Origin: Bacteroidaceae bacterium
Lineage (GTDB): Bacteria > Bacteroidota > Bacteroidia > Bacteroidales > Barnesiellaceae_A
NCBI GenBank assembly: GCA_017410245.1
Contig: JAFQRE010000029.1
Coordinates: 1 to 64,000, forward strand
Length of the DNA stretch: 64,000 nucleotides
Direction: 5' to 3'
This document shows positions 45,698 through 54,666 of the stretch, one piece after another. The translations under genes and the position numbers were made by a program. The notes below the pieces were generated by a model that worked only from the letters and a program-made list of their open reading frames with translations, was not told where the DNA came from and searched no databases. Each line of letters opens with the position of its first letter. Positions within the stretch are counted from its first letter, which is position 1.

Positions 45698-45971
45698 GGT
45701 CTTCAATATTTTTGAGGTTACGTATAATTTCATCTAATATATTTCTGACAGTAGGATAACTCAGCCCCATATTGCCGGCCATCTGTTTGAGAGAGCCACT
45801 ACACTTCACAAAATCAAGTATAAATTTTTGTTCCTCTACACTCAATTGCATCATGGGCGGTATATTATACTTACCACTGATGGTTGTATCGCATTCATCG
45901 CAATGCAACGAATGCACTTTCAGCAAGCCTCCACAAGAGGGGCAAACTGTCGGAAAAATTTTCTTCTGCAT
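45690..45971 (-). CDS. DUF2089-family zinc-ribbon/helix-turn-helix protein
   Basis: The 93-residue protein has two CxxC pairs in the N-terminal ribbon (CPSCGG and CDEC) and a C-terminal helix-turn-helix (SLKQMAGNMGLSYPTVRNILDEII). This combination defines DUF2089, a probable family of small transcription factors. It is the first gene of a two-gene unit with the membrane protein. A -7 element TAACTTTG lies at 46018-46011 (minus strand). Confidence 0.88.
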   Translation of the reverse strand: MQKKIFPTVCPSCGGLLKVHSLHCDECDTTISGKYNIPPMMQLSVEEQKFILDFVKCSGSLKQMAGNMGLSYPTVRNILDEIIRNLKNIEDHE

Positions 45972-46010
45972 TACATCAATAATATTAATTATATCAGCAA
46001 CAAAGTTAAA

Positions 46011-46018
46011 TAATATTT
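46011..46018 (-). promoter_or_regulatory. -7 element of the DUF2089 operon
   Basis: TAACTTTG on the minus strand fits TAnnTTTG, about 40 bases ahead of the DUF2089 start. Confidence 0.5.
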
Positions 46019-46055
46019 TAATAAAACAAAAGGAAAGCAGAAAAATATTATCGTA

Positions 46056-47045
46056 CTATTTTGCACCTATCCATTTACATCGCATCGCTATTTGCGATTG
46101 AGTTATCTCGCTCTTCTGTACCATGTCAAAACCGTGCATGGTATGTTGCGTATCTACATAGGTGGTAGGAACACCGGCATGCGACAGTAGTTGGGCAAAC
46201 AACCACGCTTCATCTCTAAGACAATCATATTGTGCTGTCTCTATATAGGTAGGAGGGAATTGCGACAAGACTTCCATAGGCACATCAAGCAAAGAAGATT
46301 CTACACTATCACCAAGATAGTATTGCCACATCTTTTTATTCAACTCGGCATTCCACACCGGTGTATCGGTAAATTGAGCCATCGACTGAGTACGCATCGA
46401 ACAATCTACAACAGGATACACAAGCATCAGTGCATTGGGTATATACTTCGGACTATTGAGACTATACAACATCGTTTTTATAGCCAGAAAACCTCCGGCC
46501 GAATCACCCATAATACCCATTTTAGACACATCTACACCTATTTGCAATGCGTGTTGGCCTATCCAATTCCATGCATCTATACAATCTTGCAAGGGCACAC
46601 CATAGTCATGATTATAAGCCATACGATAATCGACAAACACGATTACAGCTCCTGTACGCATAGCATATTCTTTGGCCAACTGATAATGATATGGTGCTCC
46701 TTTGAACACAAAACCACCTCCGTGCAAGAACAAATAACAGCTACGGCTATTTGATGCAGTATCGGATACATCGGCATGACAACAAGGCGTTATAACCCAA
46801 CACTTTATTCCTTGTTTATCGATACTCGACTGCACTTCAACCTCATCAATCTGTAAATGAGCAGTAGAGCGCATACCCTTAGGTATCACATCAAGGAAGA
46901 AATTACCTATCTTCATAACACCTTTACTCAGCGGAGGTGTGATTTTACAAGCCCCGGCAAAGTCTTTGTGAATATCATATTTATCCTGCGCACACATACC
47001 TACAACACTACTCAATAAAATAATAAAATATAAATATCGCTTCAT
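46056..47045 (-). CDS. Exported alpha/beta hydrolase, acetylesterase-like
   Basis: A signal peptide (ending near VVGMCAQ) leads into a hormone-sensitive-lipase-type hydrolase. The oxyanion motif LHGGGFVF, the nucleophile elbow GDSAGGFLA and the late histidine in HTMHGFDM are present, and an Asp in the YDCLRDEA region can complete the triad. Such enzymes cleave short acyl esters, for example acetyl groups on glycans; the substrate here is unknown. The gene stands alone with a -7 element TAACTTTG at 47080-47073 (minus strand). Confidence 0.88.
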   Translation of the reverse strand: MKRYLYFIILLSSVVGMCAQDKYDIHKDFAGACKITPPLSKGVMKIGNFFLDVIPKGMRSTAHLQIDEVEVQSSIDKQGIKCWVITPCCHADVSDTASNSRSCYLFLHGGGFVFKGAPYHYQLAKEYAMRTGAVIVFVDYRMAYNHDYGVPLQDCIDAWNWIGQHALQIGVDVSKMGIMGDSAGGFLAIKTMLYSLNSPKYIPNALMLVYPVVDCSMRTQSMAQFTDTPVWNAELNKKMWQYYLGDSVESSLLDVPMEVLSQFPPTYIETAQYDCLRDEAWLFAQLLSHAGVPTTYVDTQHTMHGFDMVQKSEITQSQIAMRCKWIGAK

Positions 47046-47072
47046 AACCGATTTTTAAACAAAATGTACACA

Positions 47073-47080
47073 CAAAGTTA
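47073..47080 (-). promoter_or_regulatory. -7 element of the esterase gene
   Basis: TAACTTTG on the minus strand fits TAnnTTTG, 28 bases ahead of the start codon. Confidence 0.5.
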
Positions 47081-47129
47081 TTTTTTTCATTCTTATCACA
47101 CAATATTTTACGCTCAATAGAGTGATTAT

Positions 47130-47151
47130 AGCTACTTTTTTTGTAGCTTTG
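47130..47151 (+). promoter_or_regulatory. Promoter of the DUF4301 gene with overlapping inverted repeat
   Basis: The -7 element TAGCTTTG (47144-47151) overlaps the right arm of the inverted repeat AGCTAC-N7-GTAGCT (47130-47148). A protein bound to the repeat would block the promoter. Confidence 0.5.
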
Positions 47152-47191
47152 AGGATTGAAATAACGAACAATCATATAATTATATTATACC

Positions 47192-48712
47192 ATGTACTCA
47201 CAAGAAGATCTCAAAACTTTCGCCTCAAGAGGCGTTTCGGAAGAAAAAATCAACGAACAATTGGCATGCTTTGCCACCGGCTTTCCATATCTCAAGCTAT
47301 CGGCCTCTGCCTCCATTGGCAACGGAATATTGGCTATAGACAAGGATTTGTCTGAAAAATATCTGACTGCATGGAACGAATATTTGGCCGATAATCATCG
47401 TATTGTCAAGTTTGTACCTGCATCGGGTGCAGCAAGTCGTATGTTCAAAAATCTGTTTGAGTTTATAGAGGCCGAGTACGACACTCCAACAACCGACTTC
47501 GAGAAGAAATTTTTCGACAATATCGACCGATTTGCTTTCTACGATGCGCTCAACGATGCTTGTATAGTACTATATGGCAAGACCATAGATGATCTCACAG
47601 AAGAGGGTAATTATAAAGAAGTAGTAGCCGCTCTCTTGGGTGAAGACGGGCTCAATTATGGAGCATTGCCCAAAGGATTGTTGCAATTCCACACCTACAA
47701 CGACCAAGTGCGCACAGCAATGGAAGAGCACTTGGCCGAAGGCGCACTATATGCCGGCAACGCAGCACGTGATGTGAATGTTCATTTCACTGTATCGCAC
47801 GACCACTTGCCTTTATTCAAAGATTTGGTTGAGCAAGTACTGCCCGAATATGAGAACGACTACAATGTGCACTATCACATATCATTCTCCGAGCAAAAGC
47901 CCTCTACCGACACCATTGCAGCCGACATGGAAAATCGTCCATTCCGCGATAGCGATGGCAGTCTGTTGTTCCGTCCCGGAGGTCATGGTGCTCTTATCGA
48001 GAACCTTAACGACATAGAGGCCGACGTTATTTTTGTCAAGAATATCGACAACGTTGTTCCCGACCGCCTCAAAGAAGAGACAGTTCTATACAAAAAAATC
48101 ATAGGTGGTGTACTTGTCACACTCAAGAAACAGATAGATGGCTATGTAGCTCAATTGAAGAGTGGCAACTACACAGCCGAGGACTTGCAAGCTATGGCAT
48201 CGTTCCTTGAGAATTCTCTTTACAATCGCAACGAAGCTATAAGCTCACTCGACAACGAGCAATTGGCAGCCTATCTGCTCAAGAAATTCGATCGTCCTTT
48301 GCGTGTGTGCGGTATGGTCAAAAATGTAGGCGAGCCCGGAGGTGGTCCGTTCTTGGCATACAATCAAGATAGCACCGTATCATTACAAATTCTCGAAAGT
48401 TCGCAAATTGACATGAACAATGCCGAGGCTAAAGCACTGTTTGAGAAGGGTACTCACTTCAACCCCGTAGATTTGGTATGCGCTGTATGCGATGGTGAAG
48501 GTAAGAAATACAATTTGCCTTCATTTGTCGATAAGAACACCGGTTTTATTTCGTATAAATCGAAGAGTGGCAAAGAGCTGAAAGCATTGGAACTCCCGGG
48601 CTTGTGGAATGGCGCTATGAGCGACTGGAATACACTGTTTGTTGAAGTTCCCATTGAGACATTCAACCCCGTCAAGACAGTCAATGACCTATTGCGCGAA
48701 CAACACCAATAA
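47192..48712 (+). CDS. DUF4301-family protein
   Basis: This 506-residue cytoplasmic protein is recognised as DUF4301, a family confined mostly to Bacteroidota. Distinctive blocks are IVKFVPASGAASRMFKNLFEF, LPKGLLQFHTY and LFRPGGHGALIENLNDIEADVIFVKNID, which hint at a nucleotidyltransferase-like or sugar-nucleotide-binding fold (SGAASRM and PGGHGAL loops). No biochemical role is known to me. It has its own promoter and terminator. Confidence 0.85.
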   Translation: MYSQEDLKTFASRGVSEEKINEQLACFATGFPYLKLSASASIGNGILAIDKDLSEKYLTAWNEYLADNHRIVKFVPASGAASRMFKNLFEFIEAEYDTPTTDFEKKFFDNIDRFAFYDALNDACIVLYGKTIDDLTEEGNYKEVVAALLGEDGLNYGALPKGLLQFHTYNDQVRTAMEEHLAEGALYAGNAARDVNVHFTVSHDHLPLFKDLVEQVLPEYENDYNVHYHISFSEQKPSTDTIAADMENRPFRDSDGSLLFRPGGHGALIENLNDIEADVIFVKNIDNVVPDRLKEETVLYKKIIGGVLVTLKKQIDGYVAQLKSGNYTAEDLQAMASFLENSLYNRNEAISSLDNEQLAAYLLKKFDRPLRVCGMVKNVGEPGGGPFLAYNQDSTVSLQILESSQIDMNNAEAKALFEKGTHFNPVDLVCAVCDGEGKKYNLPSFVDKNTGFISYKSKSGKELKALELPGLWNGAMSDWNTLFVEVPIETFNPVKTVNDLLREQHQ

Positions 48713-48730
48713 GCAACAACTGAAACAATC

Positions 48731-48775
48731 TCAAGGAACTTTAATAGTAAGCCTCTTATCATTAAAGTTCCTTGA
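48731..48775 (+). terminator. Terminator after the DUF4301 gene
   Basis: The 15-bp stem TCAAGGAACTTTAAT / ATTAAAGTTCCTTGA has a 15-base loop and is followed by TTTAG. The T-run is weak. Confidence 0.7.
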
Positions 48776-48790
48776 TTTAGATAATACTTT

Positions 48791-49567
48791 ATGAAGATAG
48801 CAATAATAGGAGCCGGCAACATGGGCGGTGCTATTGTGAGAGGGTTGTGCCAAAACAATAAGAACAATCAATACAACATCTCCGTAAGCAACCCATCTCA
48901 AGGAAAACTCGATTCCCTCAAGCAGGAATATAAAGATATTAATATCACAAACGACAACATTGTTGCATCGCAAGATGCCGATATTATAATCTTGGCAGTG
49001 AAGCCATGGCTTGTTGCTCAGGTGATAGATGAAATATCCCCCGAGCCACAACAAATTGTCGTATCGGTAGCTGCAGGCATTGACTTAGCGCAACTCGACA
49101 TCTTTCTTGGAAACCAAGGAAATCCAATCTTCCGAGTCATTCCCAATACAGCTATCAGTGTAAATGCAAGCATGACACTTATATCGTCATACAATGCAAC
49201 ACCCCAACAAGAGCAATTATTGCTTGACCTCTTTGCACCCATAGGTATGACCATGCTCATTGCCGAACGGCAAATGTCGGCTGCAACCTCAATGACCTCG
49301 TGTGGCATTGCTTACGCACTCAAATATATACAAGCAAGCATGCAAGCCGGCACCGAATTGGGCATCTATCCCAAAGAGGGCATGAAAATGGTAGCTCAAA
49401 CACTAAAAGGTGCAGCCGAACTCATATTGCAAAACGACACACACCCTATGGTTGAGATTGATAAAGTGTGTACTCCGGGTGGATATACCATTAAGGGTAT
49501 AAACACGTTAGATGCTCATGGATATACTACTGCCATTATCGAAGCAATAAAGGCCTCACAATCGTAA
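48791..49567 (+). CDS. proC: Pyrroline-5-carboxylate reductase
   Basis: ProC reduces pyrroline-5-carboxylate to proline with NAD(P)H. The 258-residue protein begins with the Rossmann motif IAIIGAGNMGGAIV, has ILAVKPWLVAQV and VIPNTAISVNASMT, and ends with the conserved C-terminal region VCTPGGYTIKGINTLDAHG. It starts 15 bases after the hairpin following DUF4301 and is followed after 11 bases by the patatin gene, so it likely heads a longer operon. Confidence 0.96.
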   Translation: MKIAIIGAGNMGGAIVRGLCQNNKNNQYNISVSNPSQGKLDSLKQEYKDINITNDNIVASQDADIIILAVKPWLVAQVIDEISPEPQQIVVSVAAGIDLAQLDIFLGNQGNPIFRVIPNTAISVNASMTLISSYNATPQQEQLLLDLFAPIGMTMLIAERQMSAATSMTSCGIAYALKYIQASMQAGTELGIYPKEGMKMVAQTLKGAAELILQNDTHPMVEIDKVCTPGGYTIKGINTLDAHGYTTAIIEAIKASQS

Positions 49568-49578
49568 AAGCAAAGGAT

Positions 49579-50436
49579 ATGAAGAAAACTCAAATACTAC
49601 TAAACCATGCCTCGGGACTGATACTCGAAGGTGGAGGTATGCGTGGTGTATTTACGAGTGGCATACTCGACAATTTCATGGATCGAGGCATACGATTTCC
49701 CTACACAATAGGAGTGAGTGCCGGCGCATGCAATGGATTGTCGTATATGTCGGGACAAAAGGGTAGGGCCAAATACAGCAACATAGACCTTCTTGATGAG
49801 TATCACTATATAAGCATCAAGCAATTGCTCACTAAGGGCAACATCATGGACTTCGATCTTTTGTTTGATAAGTTCCCCAACCACATCATTCCATACGATT
49901 ACGAAGCCTATGCACGTTGCAGTGAAGTGTATGAAATGGTAACTACCGATTGCCATACCGGTCAAGCATGCTACTATGACGAGAAACACAATCCCGATAG
50001 GATTATCGAAATTGTACGAGCTTCAAGCAGTCTGCCTTTCGTCAGCCCCATATCCTATGTCGATGGCAAGCCTATGCTCGATGGTGGTATTGCCGATTCG
50101 ATACCACTGCTACGTGCACGACAGCTCGGATACAACAACAATGTCGTTATCCTCACACGCAACAAGGGATACCGCAAGCCATCAAAGCCCACGACAGTAC
50201 CATTCTTCTTTTATCGCAAATATCCCAATTTGCGTCGTGCTATAGCCGGTCGAAATGCGCTGTATAACAGTCAGCTCGACATGATTGAGAGGTTCGAAGA
50301 GGAGGGAGCTATTACAGTCATACGCCCCATTAAACCCATTGAGGTAAATCGTATAGAGCGCGATACAAGAAAGCTACTCGACCTGTATAACCAAGGTTAC
50401 GAGATTGCATCGTCAATAGATTTTATACATGCTTAA
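49579..50436 (+). CDS. Patatin-like phospholipase
   Basis: The 285-residue protein shows the patatin catalytic dyad: oxyanion loop GGGMRG, nucleophile S47 in GVSAG and D168 in DGGIAD. These lipid acyl hydrolases act on phospholipids or related esters. No signal peptide is seen, so it should be cytoplasmic or peripheral at the inner membrane. It follows proC by 11 bases and precedes the next gene by 11. It resembles the bacterial YjjU group (RGVFTSGILDNFM). Confidence 0.92.
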   Translation: MKKTQILLNHASGLILEGGGMRGVFTSGILDNFMDRGIRFPYTIGVSAGACNGLSYMSGQKGRAKYSNIDLLDEYHYISIKQLLTKGNIMDFDLLFDKFPNHIIPYDYEAYARCSEVYEMVTTDCHTGQACYYDEKHNPDRIIEIVRASSSLPFVSPISYVDGKPMLDGGIADSIPLLRARQLGYNNNVVILTRNKGYRKPSKPTTVPFFFYRKYPNLRRAIAGRNALYNSQLDMIERFEEEGAITVIRPIKPIEVNRIERDTRKLLDLYNQGYEIASSIDFIHA

Positions 50437-50447
50437 AGTTACTATCA

Positions 50448-51455
50448 GTGAACAGAGATCATCAATATAACATATCCTATTGGTTGCAAAAGGGTGAAGA
50501 ATTGTATCGACAAGGGCGATATAAGGAGGCCGTATCGCATTTTCGTCAAGCAGCGAGTAGGGGATATCCCTCTCATCTTGTCTATGCTTATTTGGCATAT
50601 AGCCATTACAAAGGCCTTGGAGTCCCGGTCAATCATTATGCGGCATTATGTTGGCATCAACTCTTAACTGAGAAGAAAGATGGTATAACAAGTGCTCGAC
50701 AAGTATTTGGAAGTGACTTTGATAAGATATGTGCATTGCGAGCCGCTCGTCCACAAGGCAGTAGCAGTGAGTTTGACGATTATCTTATAGGGCGCATAGA
50801 ACTTCGTTCCGACACAACGTATGAGCGTGTTAGATTTTATACCGATAAGGTAGTGGTCGAATTGGCAGGCTTAAATCCTCACTACGACAATTATTATGCT
50901 ATACGTATGATAGACAATGCGTATGAGTATCATAAATATTATAACTTACCATCGAACTTAGACGAGAGTTTTACACGCGACTATGAGTTTTACTCATTAC
51001 GAATAAAGCAGGGCAATGTTGCGAAAGTTACACACGTTGCCAATGGCGATACTTACACCATTGTTGTGCCTAACGATATGCGGTTTGACCAGATTGTTAC
51101 ACGAGTGGCTATCTTAATGGAGAGCCGCAAGGTGACAAAAAAGGCAGCACAAAAGTATCTGCCTCCCCGGGTAGCAGAACTATCGAAACAAACAGGCTTG
51201 AAGTTTACCAAGTGTACGATAAGAAATATTGACAATTATATTGGATATCATCTACGTTCGGGCGAAGTGATATTGTCGCCTTATGTAATAAAATGGAGCT
51301 CAAAGGAGATAGATGCACTTATTATTCATGAATTGTGCCATTCGCTTGTAACGGGGCATGAACAAGACTTTTATGATACCCTGCTCAAGTATGGCGGTGA
51401 AGAGATATTTGAAATAGATAAAAAATTACCTTACTTAGATGAAGGATTAATATAA
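50448..51455 (+). CDS. Sel1-like repeat protein with YgjP-type zinc metalloprotease domain
   Basis: The N-terminal 80 residues contain tetratricopeptide/Sel1-like units (GEELYRQGRYKEAVSHFRQAASRGYP, YLAYSHYKGLGVPVN). The C-terminal half matches the YgjP/DUF45 metallopeptidase group with H294, E295 and H298 in HELCHSLVTGH and downstream H302. The middle (about 100-220) is unassigned. Start is GTG at 50448; no nearby ATG is in frame. The domain fusion is unusual. Substrates are unknown. Confidence 0.78.
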   Translation: MNRDHQYNISYWLQKGEELYRQGRYKEAVSHFRQAASRGYPSHLVYAYLAYSHYKGLGVPVNHYAALCWHQLLTEKKDGITSARQVFGSDFDKICALRAARPQGSSSEFDDYLIGRIELRSDTTYERVRFYTDKVVVELAGLNPHYDNYYAIRMIDNAYEYHKYYNLPSNLDESFTRDYEFYSLRIKQGNVAKVTHVANGDTYTIVVPNDMRFDQIVTRVAILMESRKVTKKAAQKYLPPRVAELSKQTGLKFTKCTIRNIDNYIGYHLRSGEVILSPYVIKWSSKEIDALIIHELCHSLVTGHEQDFYDTLLKYGGEEIFEIDKKLPYLDEGLI

Positions 51456-51467
51456 ATATATAGTAAT

Positions 51468-51767
51468 ATGATAAAACACATCGTTATGTGGAAACTGAAG
51501 CCCGAGGCTGAAGGCCACACAGCAAGCGAAAATGCACATTGGATGAAAGAACATCTCGAAGCACTGATGGGTGTTGTACCTCAACTCTTATCGTGCGAGG
51601 TAGGCATCAATGTTGTCGATGGCAACTACGATGCGTGCTTGATATCGACATTTGCCTCTCTCGATGATTTGGACGCATACAAGAAACACCCGGCACATGT
51701 AGCCATATCGAGCTACTGCAAGAAAGTACGCGAAAGTCGTGTGGCTTGCGACTTTGTGATAGAATAA
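51468..51767 (+). CDS. Dabb-family (stress-responsive alpha/beta barrel) protein
   Basis: This 99-residue ferredoxin-like protein has the Dabb pattern: IKHIVMWKLKPEAEG at the start, LLSCEVGINVV, and DDLDAYKKHPAHVAISSYCKKV near the end. Family members dimerise into a beta barrel; their function in bacteria is poorly defined. It sits 12 bases after the zinc-protease-like gene and 27 before the lipoprotein peptidase gene. Confidence 0.9.
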   Translation: MIKHIVMWKLKPEAEGHTASENAHWMKEHLEALMGVVPQLLSCEVGINVVDGNYDACLISTFASLDDLDAYKKHPAHVAISSYCKKVRESRVACDFVIE

Positions 51768-51794
51768 ATATTAATAAATCTCATACATAACACC

Positions 51795-53816
51795 ATGAAA
51801 AATTTTCTCAACACACTTACCCTTACAATTATGGCAACAATTATTGTTGGGTGTACGTCAACAAACAACACGCCTATTGATGTAGATAGCATCGTAACCG
51901 AAATGCAAGAACTTTATCCATCGGCCAACCACGACATCATGCAACGTGGTATAAGCCAGGCAGCAACGCTATGGCAAGAAGAAGATGGGACAGCACAAGA
52001 GTTTGCGCAGTTTGTCAAAGACAACTATGCAGCCGATGACGATGCTCGCAAAACACTGTTCGACAAGTTATCTACCGCCTATGAGGTACTACTGGGTGCA
52101 ACCAATCAAGTTGCAGTTGCTCTCAATCTGCCCACCATGCTCACCGGTCCTGAGCCTATTGAATTGGACTATATCATGAGTGCCTTCGACCCTTTCTCAC
52201 ACATGACATCTGACCTCTTTGAGAACAAAGTGGCTTTTATAACCATTCTCAACTTCCCCAACTACACACTCGACGAGAAAAACACACTCGGCAAGGAGTG
52301 GAGCCGACAAGAGTGGGCCTATGCTCGCATGGGCGATATGTTTACATCTCGTATCCCTGCCGACATCAACAAGGCTGTAGGTCAAGCCAACGCCGATGCC
52401 GAAAACTATATAGCAGGCTACAACATCATGATGGGTAAACTACTCAACGAGGAGCAAAAGGCTATTTTCCCCGAAGATATGGTACTGCTATCGCACTGGA
52501 ATCTACGCGATGAAATAAAGTCGAACTATGCACCTTCGCCCTTGGCTCGCGAGAAACAAGAAATGATATATCAGGTCATGCTTCGCATCATCGATGGGTC
52601 TATACCCCAAGAGGTAATCAACAATACTACTTACCAATGGGCACCCTATAGCAACCGTACATGGAAAGAGGGAACAGAGGTTACTCTTGCTGCCGAAGAT
52701 ACACGTCGCTATGAGCGCATCTTGGCACACTACAATGCCATGAAACAAGTTGATAAATACACCAAACAAGCTCCTACAGGTATCATTCGCAATTTTGAGG
52801 TAGATGTTGAGATGATGCCTCAAGAGATTGAAGAACTCTTTGTCAATCTGGTTTCATCGCCCCAAGTAAAGGCTGTAGGTGCTCTCATCAGAGAGCGTTT
52901 AGGTCGTGACTTGCGTCCTTACGACATTTGGTACGATGGGTTCAAGAGCCGCAGCACCATATCAGAAGACCAACTCACAGCCCAAACACGCAGCAAATAT
53001 CCCACTCCCGAAGCTTTTGAGGCCGATATGCCTCGCATGCTTGTCGCTCTTGGATTTACCATTGATGAGGCCAACTATCTTGCCGACAAAATTACTGTAC
53101 AAGGTGCCCGCGGTTCGGGTCACGCATGGGGAGCTGTAGGTCGTTGGGAAAATTCACTTCTTCGCACTCGTATCGGTGGTGAAGGTATGGACTATAAAGG
53201 CTACAACATTGCAGTCCATGAGTTTGGTCACAACGTAGAGCAAACAATAGACCTCTATGACATCGACTATTATACCCTAAGAGGTGTACCCAATACAGGA
53301 TTTACCGAAGCCCTTGCATTTATTTTCCAAAAACGCGATTTGAAACTCCTCGGCTACAATCAACAAATAGATGCCAATACTACACTCGACATCTTCTGGG
53401 GACTTTATGAGATTATGGGCGTGTCGTTGGTAGATATACGCATGTGGCAATGGTTATATGCACACCCCGAGGCTACAGCGGCCGAATTGCGCGAAGCAAC
53501 AATGGCTATTGCACGCGATGTATGGAACAGCTATTATGAGCCTGTGCTTGGTGAGAAAGATTCGCCCATATTGGCCATCTATTCGCACATGGTCAATTCG
53601 CCCATGTATCTGCCCAACTATCCGCTAGGACACATCATTGAGTTCCAACTCGAAGAACACTTTGCACAATATCCCAATAGTCGCGATTTTGCCAACGAGA
53701 TTATGCGCATATATCGCTTAGGTCGCCTCACGCCCAATCATTGGATGCAACAAGCGGTTGGTAGCAACGTAAATACAACACCTATACTCAATGCTATCGA
53801 TGCTATTGTTAAGTGA
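51795..53816 (+). CDS. Lipoprotein gluzincin metallopeptidase (M3-like)
   Basis: The signal sequence ends IIVGC with lipidation cysteine 20. The 673-residue protein is mostly helical, and the zinc motif is H475-E476-F-G-H479 with a third ligand E505 in GFTEALAF, the gluzincin pattern of M3-type oligopeptidases. The overall sequence diverges from classical thimet oligopeptidases. It probably trims peptides in the periplasm or at the outer membrane. It closes the operon proC-patatin-protease-Dabb-peptidase and is followed by a terminator. Confidence 0.85.
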   Translation: MKNFLNTLTLTIMATIIVGCTSTNNTPIDVDSIVTEMQELYPSANHDIMQRGISQAATLWQEEDGTAQEFAQFVKDNYAADDDARKTLFDKLSTAYEVLLGATNQVAVALNLPTMLTGPEPIELDYIMSAFDPFSHMTSDLFENKVAFITILNFPNYTLDEKNTLGKEWSRQEWAYARMGDMFTSRIPADINKAVGQANADAENYIAGYNIMMGKLLNEEQKAIFPEDMVLLSHWNLRDEIKSNYAPSPLAREKQEMIYQVMLRIIDGSIPQEVINNTTYQWAPYSNRTWKEGTEVTLAAEDTRRYERILAHYNAMKQVDKYTKQAPTGIIRNFEVDVEMMPQEIEELFVNLVSSPQVKAVGALIRERLGRDLRPYDIWYDGFKSRSTISEDQLTAQTRSKYPTPEAFEADMPRMLVALGFTIDEANYLADKITVQGARGSGHAWGAVGRWENSLLRTRIGGEGMDYKGYNIAVHEFGHNVEQTIDLYDIDYYTLRGVPNTGFTEALAFIFQKRDLKLLGYNQQIDANTTLDIFWGLYEIMGVSLVDIRMWQWLYAHPEATAAELREATMAIARDVWNSYYEPVLGEKDSPILAIYSHMVNSPMYLPNYPLGHIIEFQLEEHFAQYPNSRDFANEIMRIYRLGRLTPNHWMQQAVGSNVNTTPILNAIDAIVK

Positions 53817-53840
53817 TAGCGCACAAATATCAAATAAAAA

Positions 53841-53863
53841 AACGCATTGCAATGCAATGCGTT
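53841..53863. terminator. Bidirectional terminator
   Basis: The 10-bp stem AACGCATTGC / GCAATGCGTT with a 3-base loop is flanked by A-runs on the left and eight T on the right. It can serve both the metallopeptidase gene (plus) and the methyltransferase-like gene (minus). Confidence 0.9.
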
Positions 53864-53870
53864 TTTTTTA

Positions 53871-54551
53871 TTACCATACAAAGGGGATCAATCGCCATCG
53901 CACTTTGTTGCAGTAAGCAACATATCCTTGCAACTCGTTGCGAAGCAGTGACTCTTCGTCAAAAATACGTCGTACAATAATAGGTATATAAAACAAGAAG
54001 ATGATTGCGGCGCAGTATGAGCCAAGTACCAATGGCATAGAAAGAAACATAAGCAACGTGGCTGTGTACATGGGGTGACGCACAATACCATACAAACCGG
54101 TAGAGATAACTTGCTGTTTGCTCTCCACATGTACCGTTCGCGACAACCACACATTCTCACGCATCACCTCGGCGTAGAGTCCATATCCCACCAAGAAGAG
54201 TAGGGCACATACTCCTACAATCCACTGTGGTACTGCAGTCCAACCCAATCGATAGTCAAGGCCGGCTACAACAAAACCTGCTACAAACAACAATGCCGAA
54301 TACTTGATAACACCTTGTTGCGTAGTACGATCCTCTTTCGATTGCAGCCTTCGTTGCAAGAGTTCGGGCGATTTGAGATACATCACAATTCCCATCGCCA
54401 TCATGGGCACAAAGAGTATAACTAAAAGCAACCACGCACCTCTATATTGCAGTGTTCCGGCTGGTAAGAACAGCAATAACATCATAACTAACAATCCCAT
54501 AATTCCTTTGAATAAGGCCTTAAAGAGGAGTGACATTTTCTTCTGCATCAT
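53871..54551 (-). CDS. Isoprenylcysteine carboxyl methyltransferase-family membrane protein
   Basis: This 226-residue protein has about five hydrophobic spans and the ICMT/PEMT-type C-terminal catalytic region: ISTGLYGIVRHPMYTATLL (SAM-binding RHP motif) and DEESLLRNELQGYVAYCNKVRWRLIPF. Bacterial members methylate small or lipid substrates that are mostly unidentified. The start is ATG 54551 or the adjacent ATG. A -7 element TATTTTTG lies at 54581-54574 on the minus strand. Confidence 0.85.
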   Translation of the reverse strand: MMQKKMSLLFKALFKGIMGLLVMMLLLFLPAGTLQYRGAWLLLVILFVPMMAMGIVMYLKSPELLQRRLQSKEDRTTQQGVIKYSALLFVAGFVVAGLDYRLGWTAVPQWIVGVCALLFLVGYGLYAEVMRENVWLSRTVHVESKQQVISTGLYGIVRHPMYTATLLMFLSMPLVLGSYCAAIIFLFYIPIIVRRIFDEESLLRNELQGYVAYCNKVRWRLIPFVW

Positions 54552-54612
54552 TCAATATATTTTTATTCTTTCACAAAAATAATAATTGAGGCACTAAGAA
54601 ACAAATAAAAAA

Positions 54613-54643
54613 TATCGGTTATCCTTCGAGTGGATAACCGATA
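54613..54643 (-). terminator. Terminator of ppdK
   Basis: The 12-bp perfect stem TATCGGTTATCC / GGATAACCGATA has a 7-base loop and is followed on the minus strand by TTTTTTAT. It lies about 24 bases after the ppdK stop. Confidence 0.9.
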
Positions 54644-54666
54644 CAAGATTATGTTAAGATGTTATC

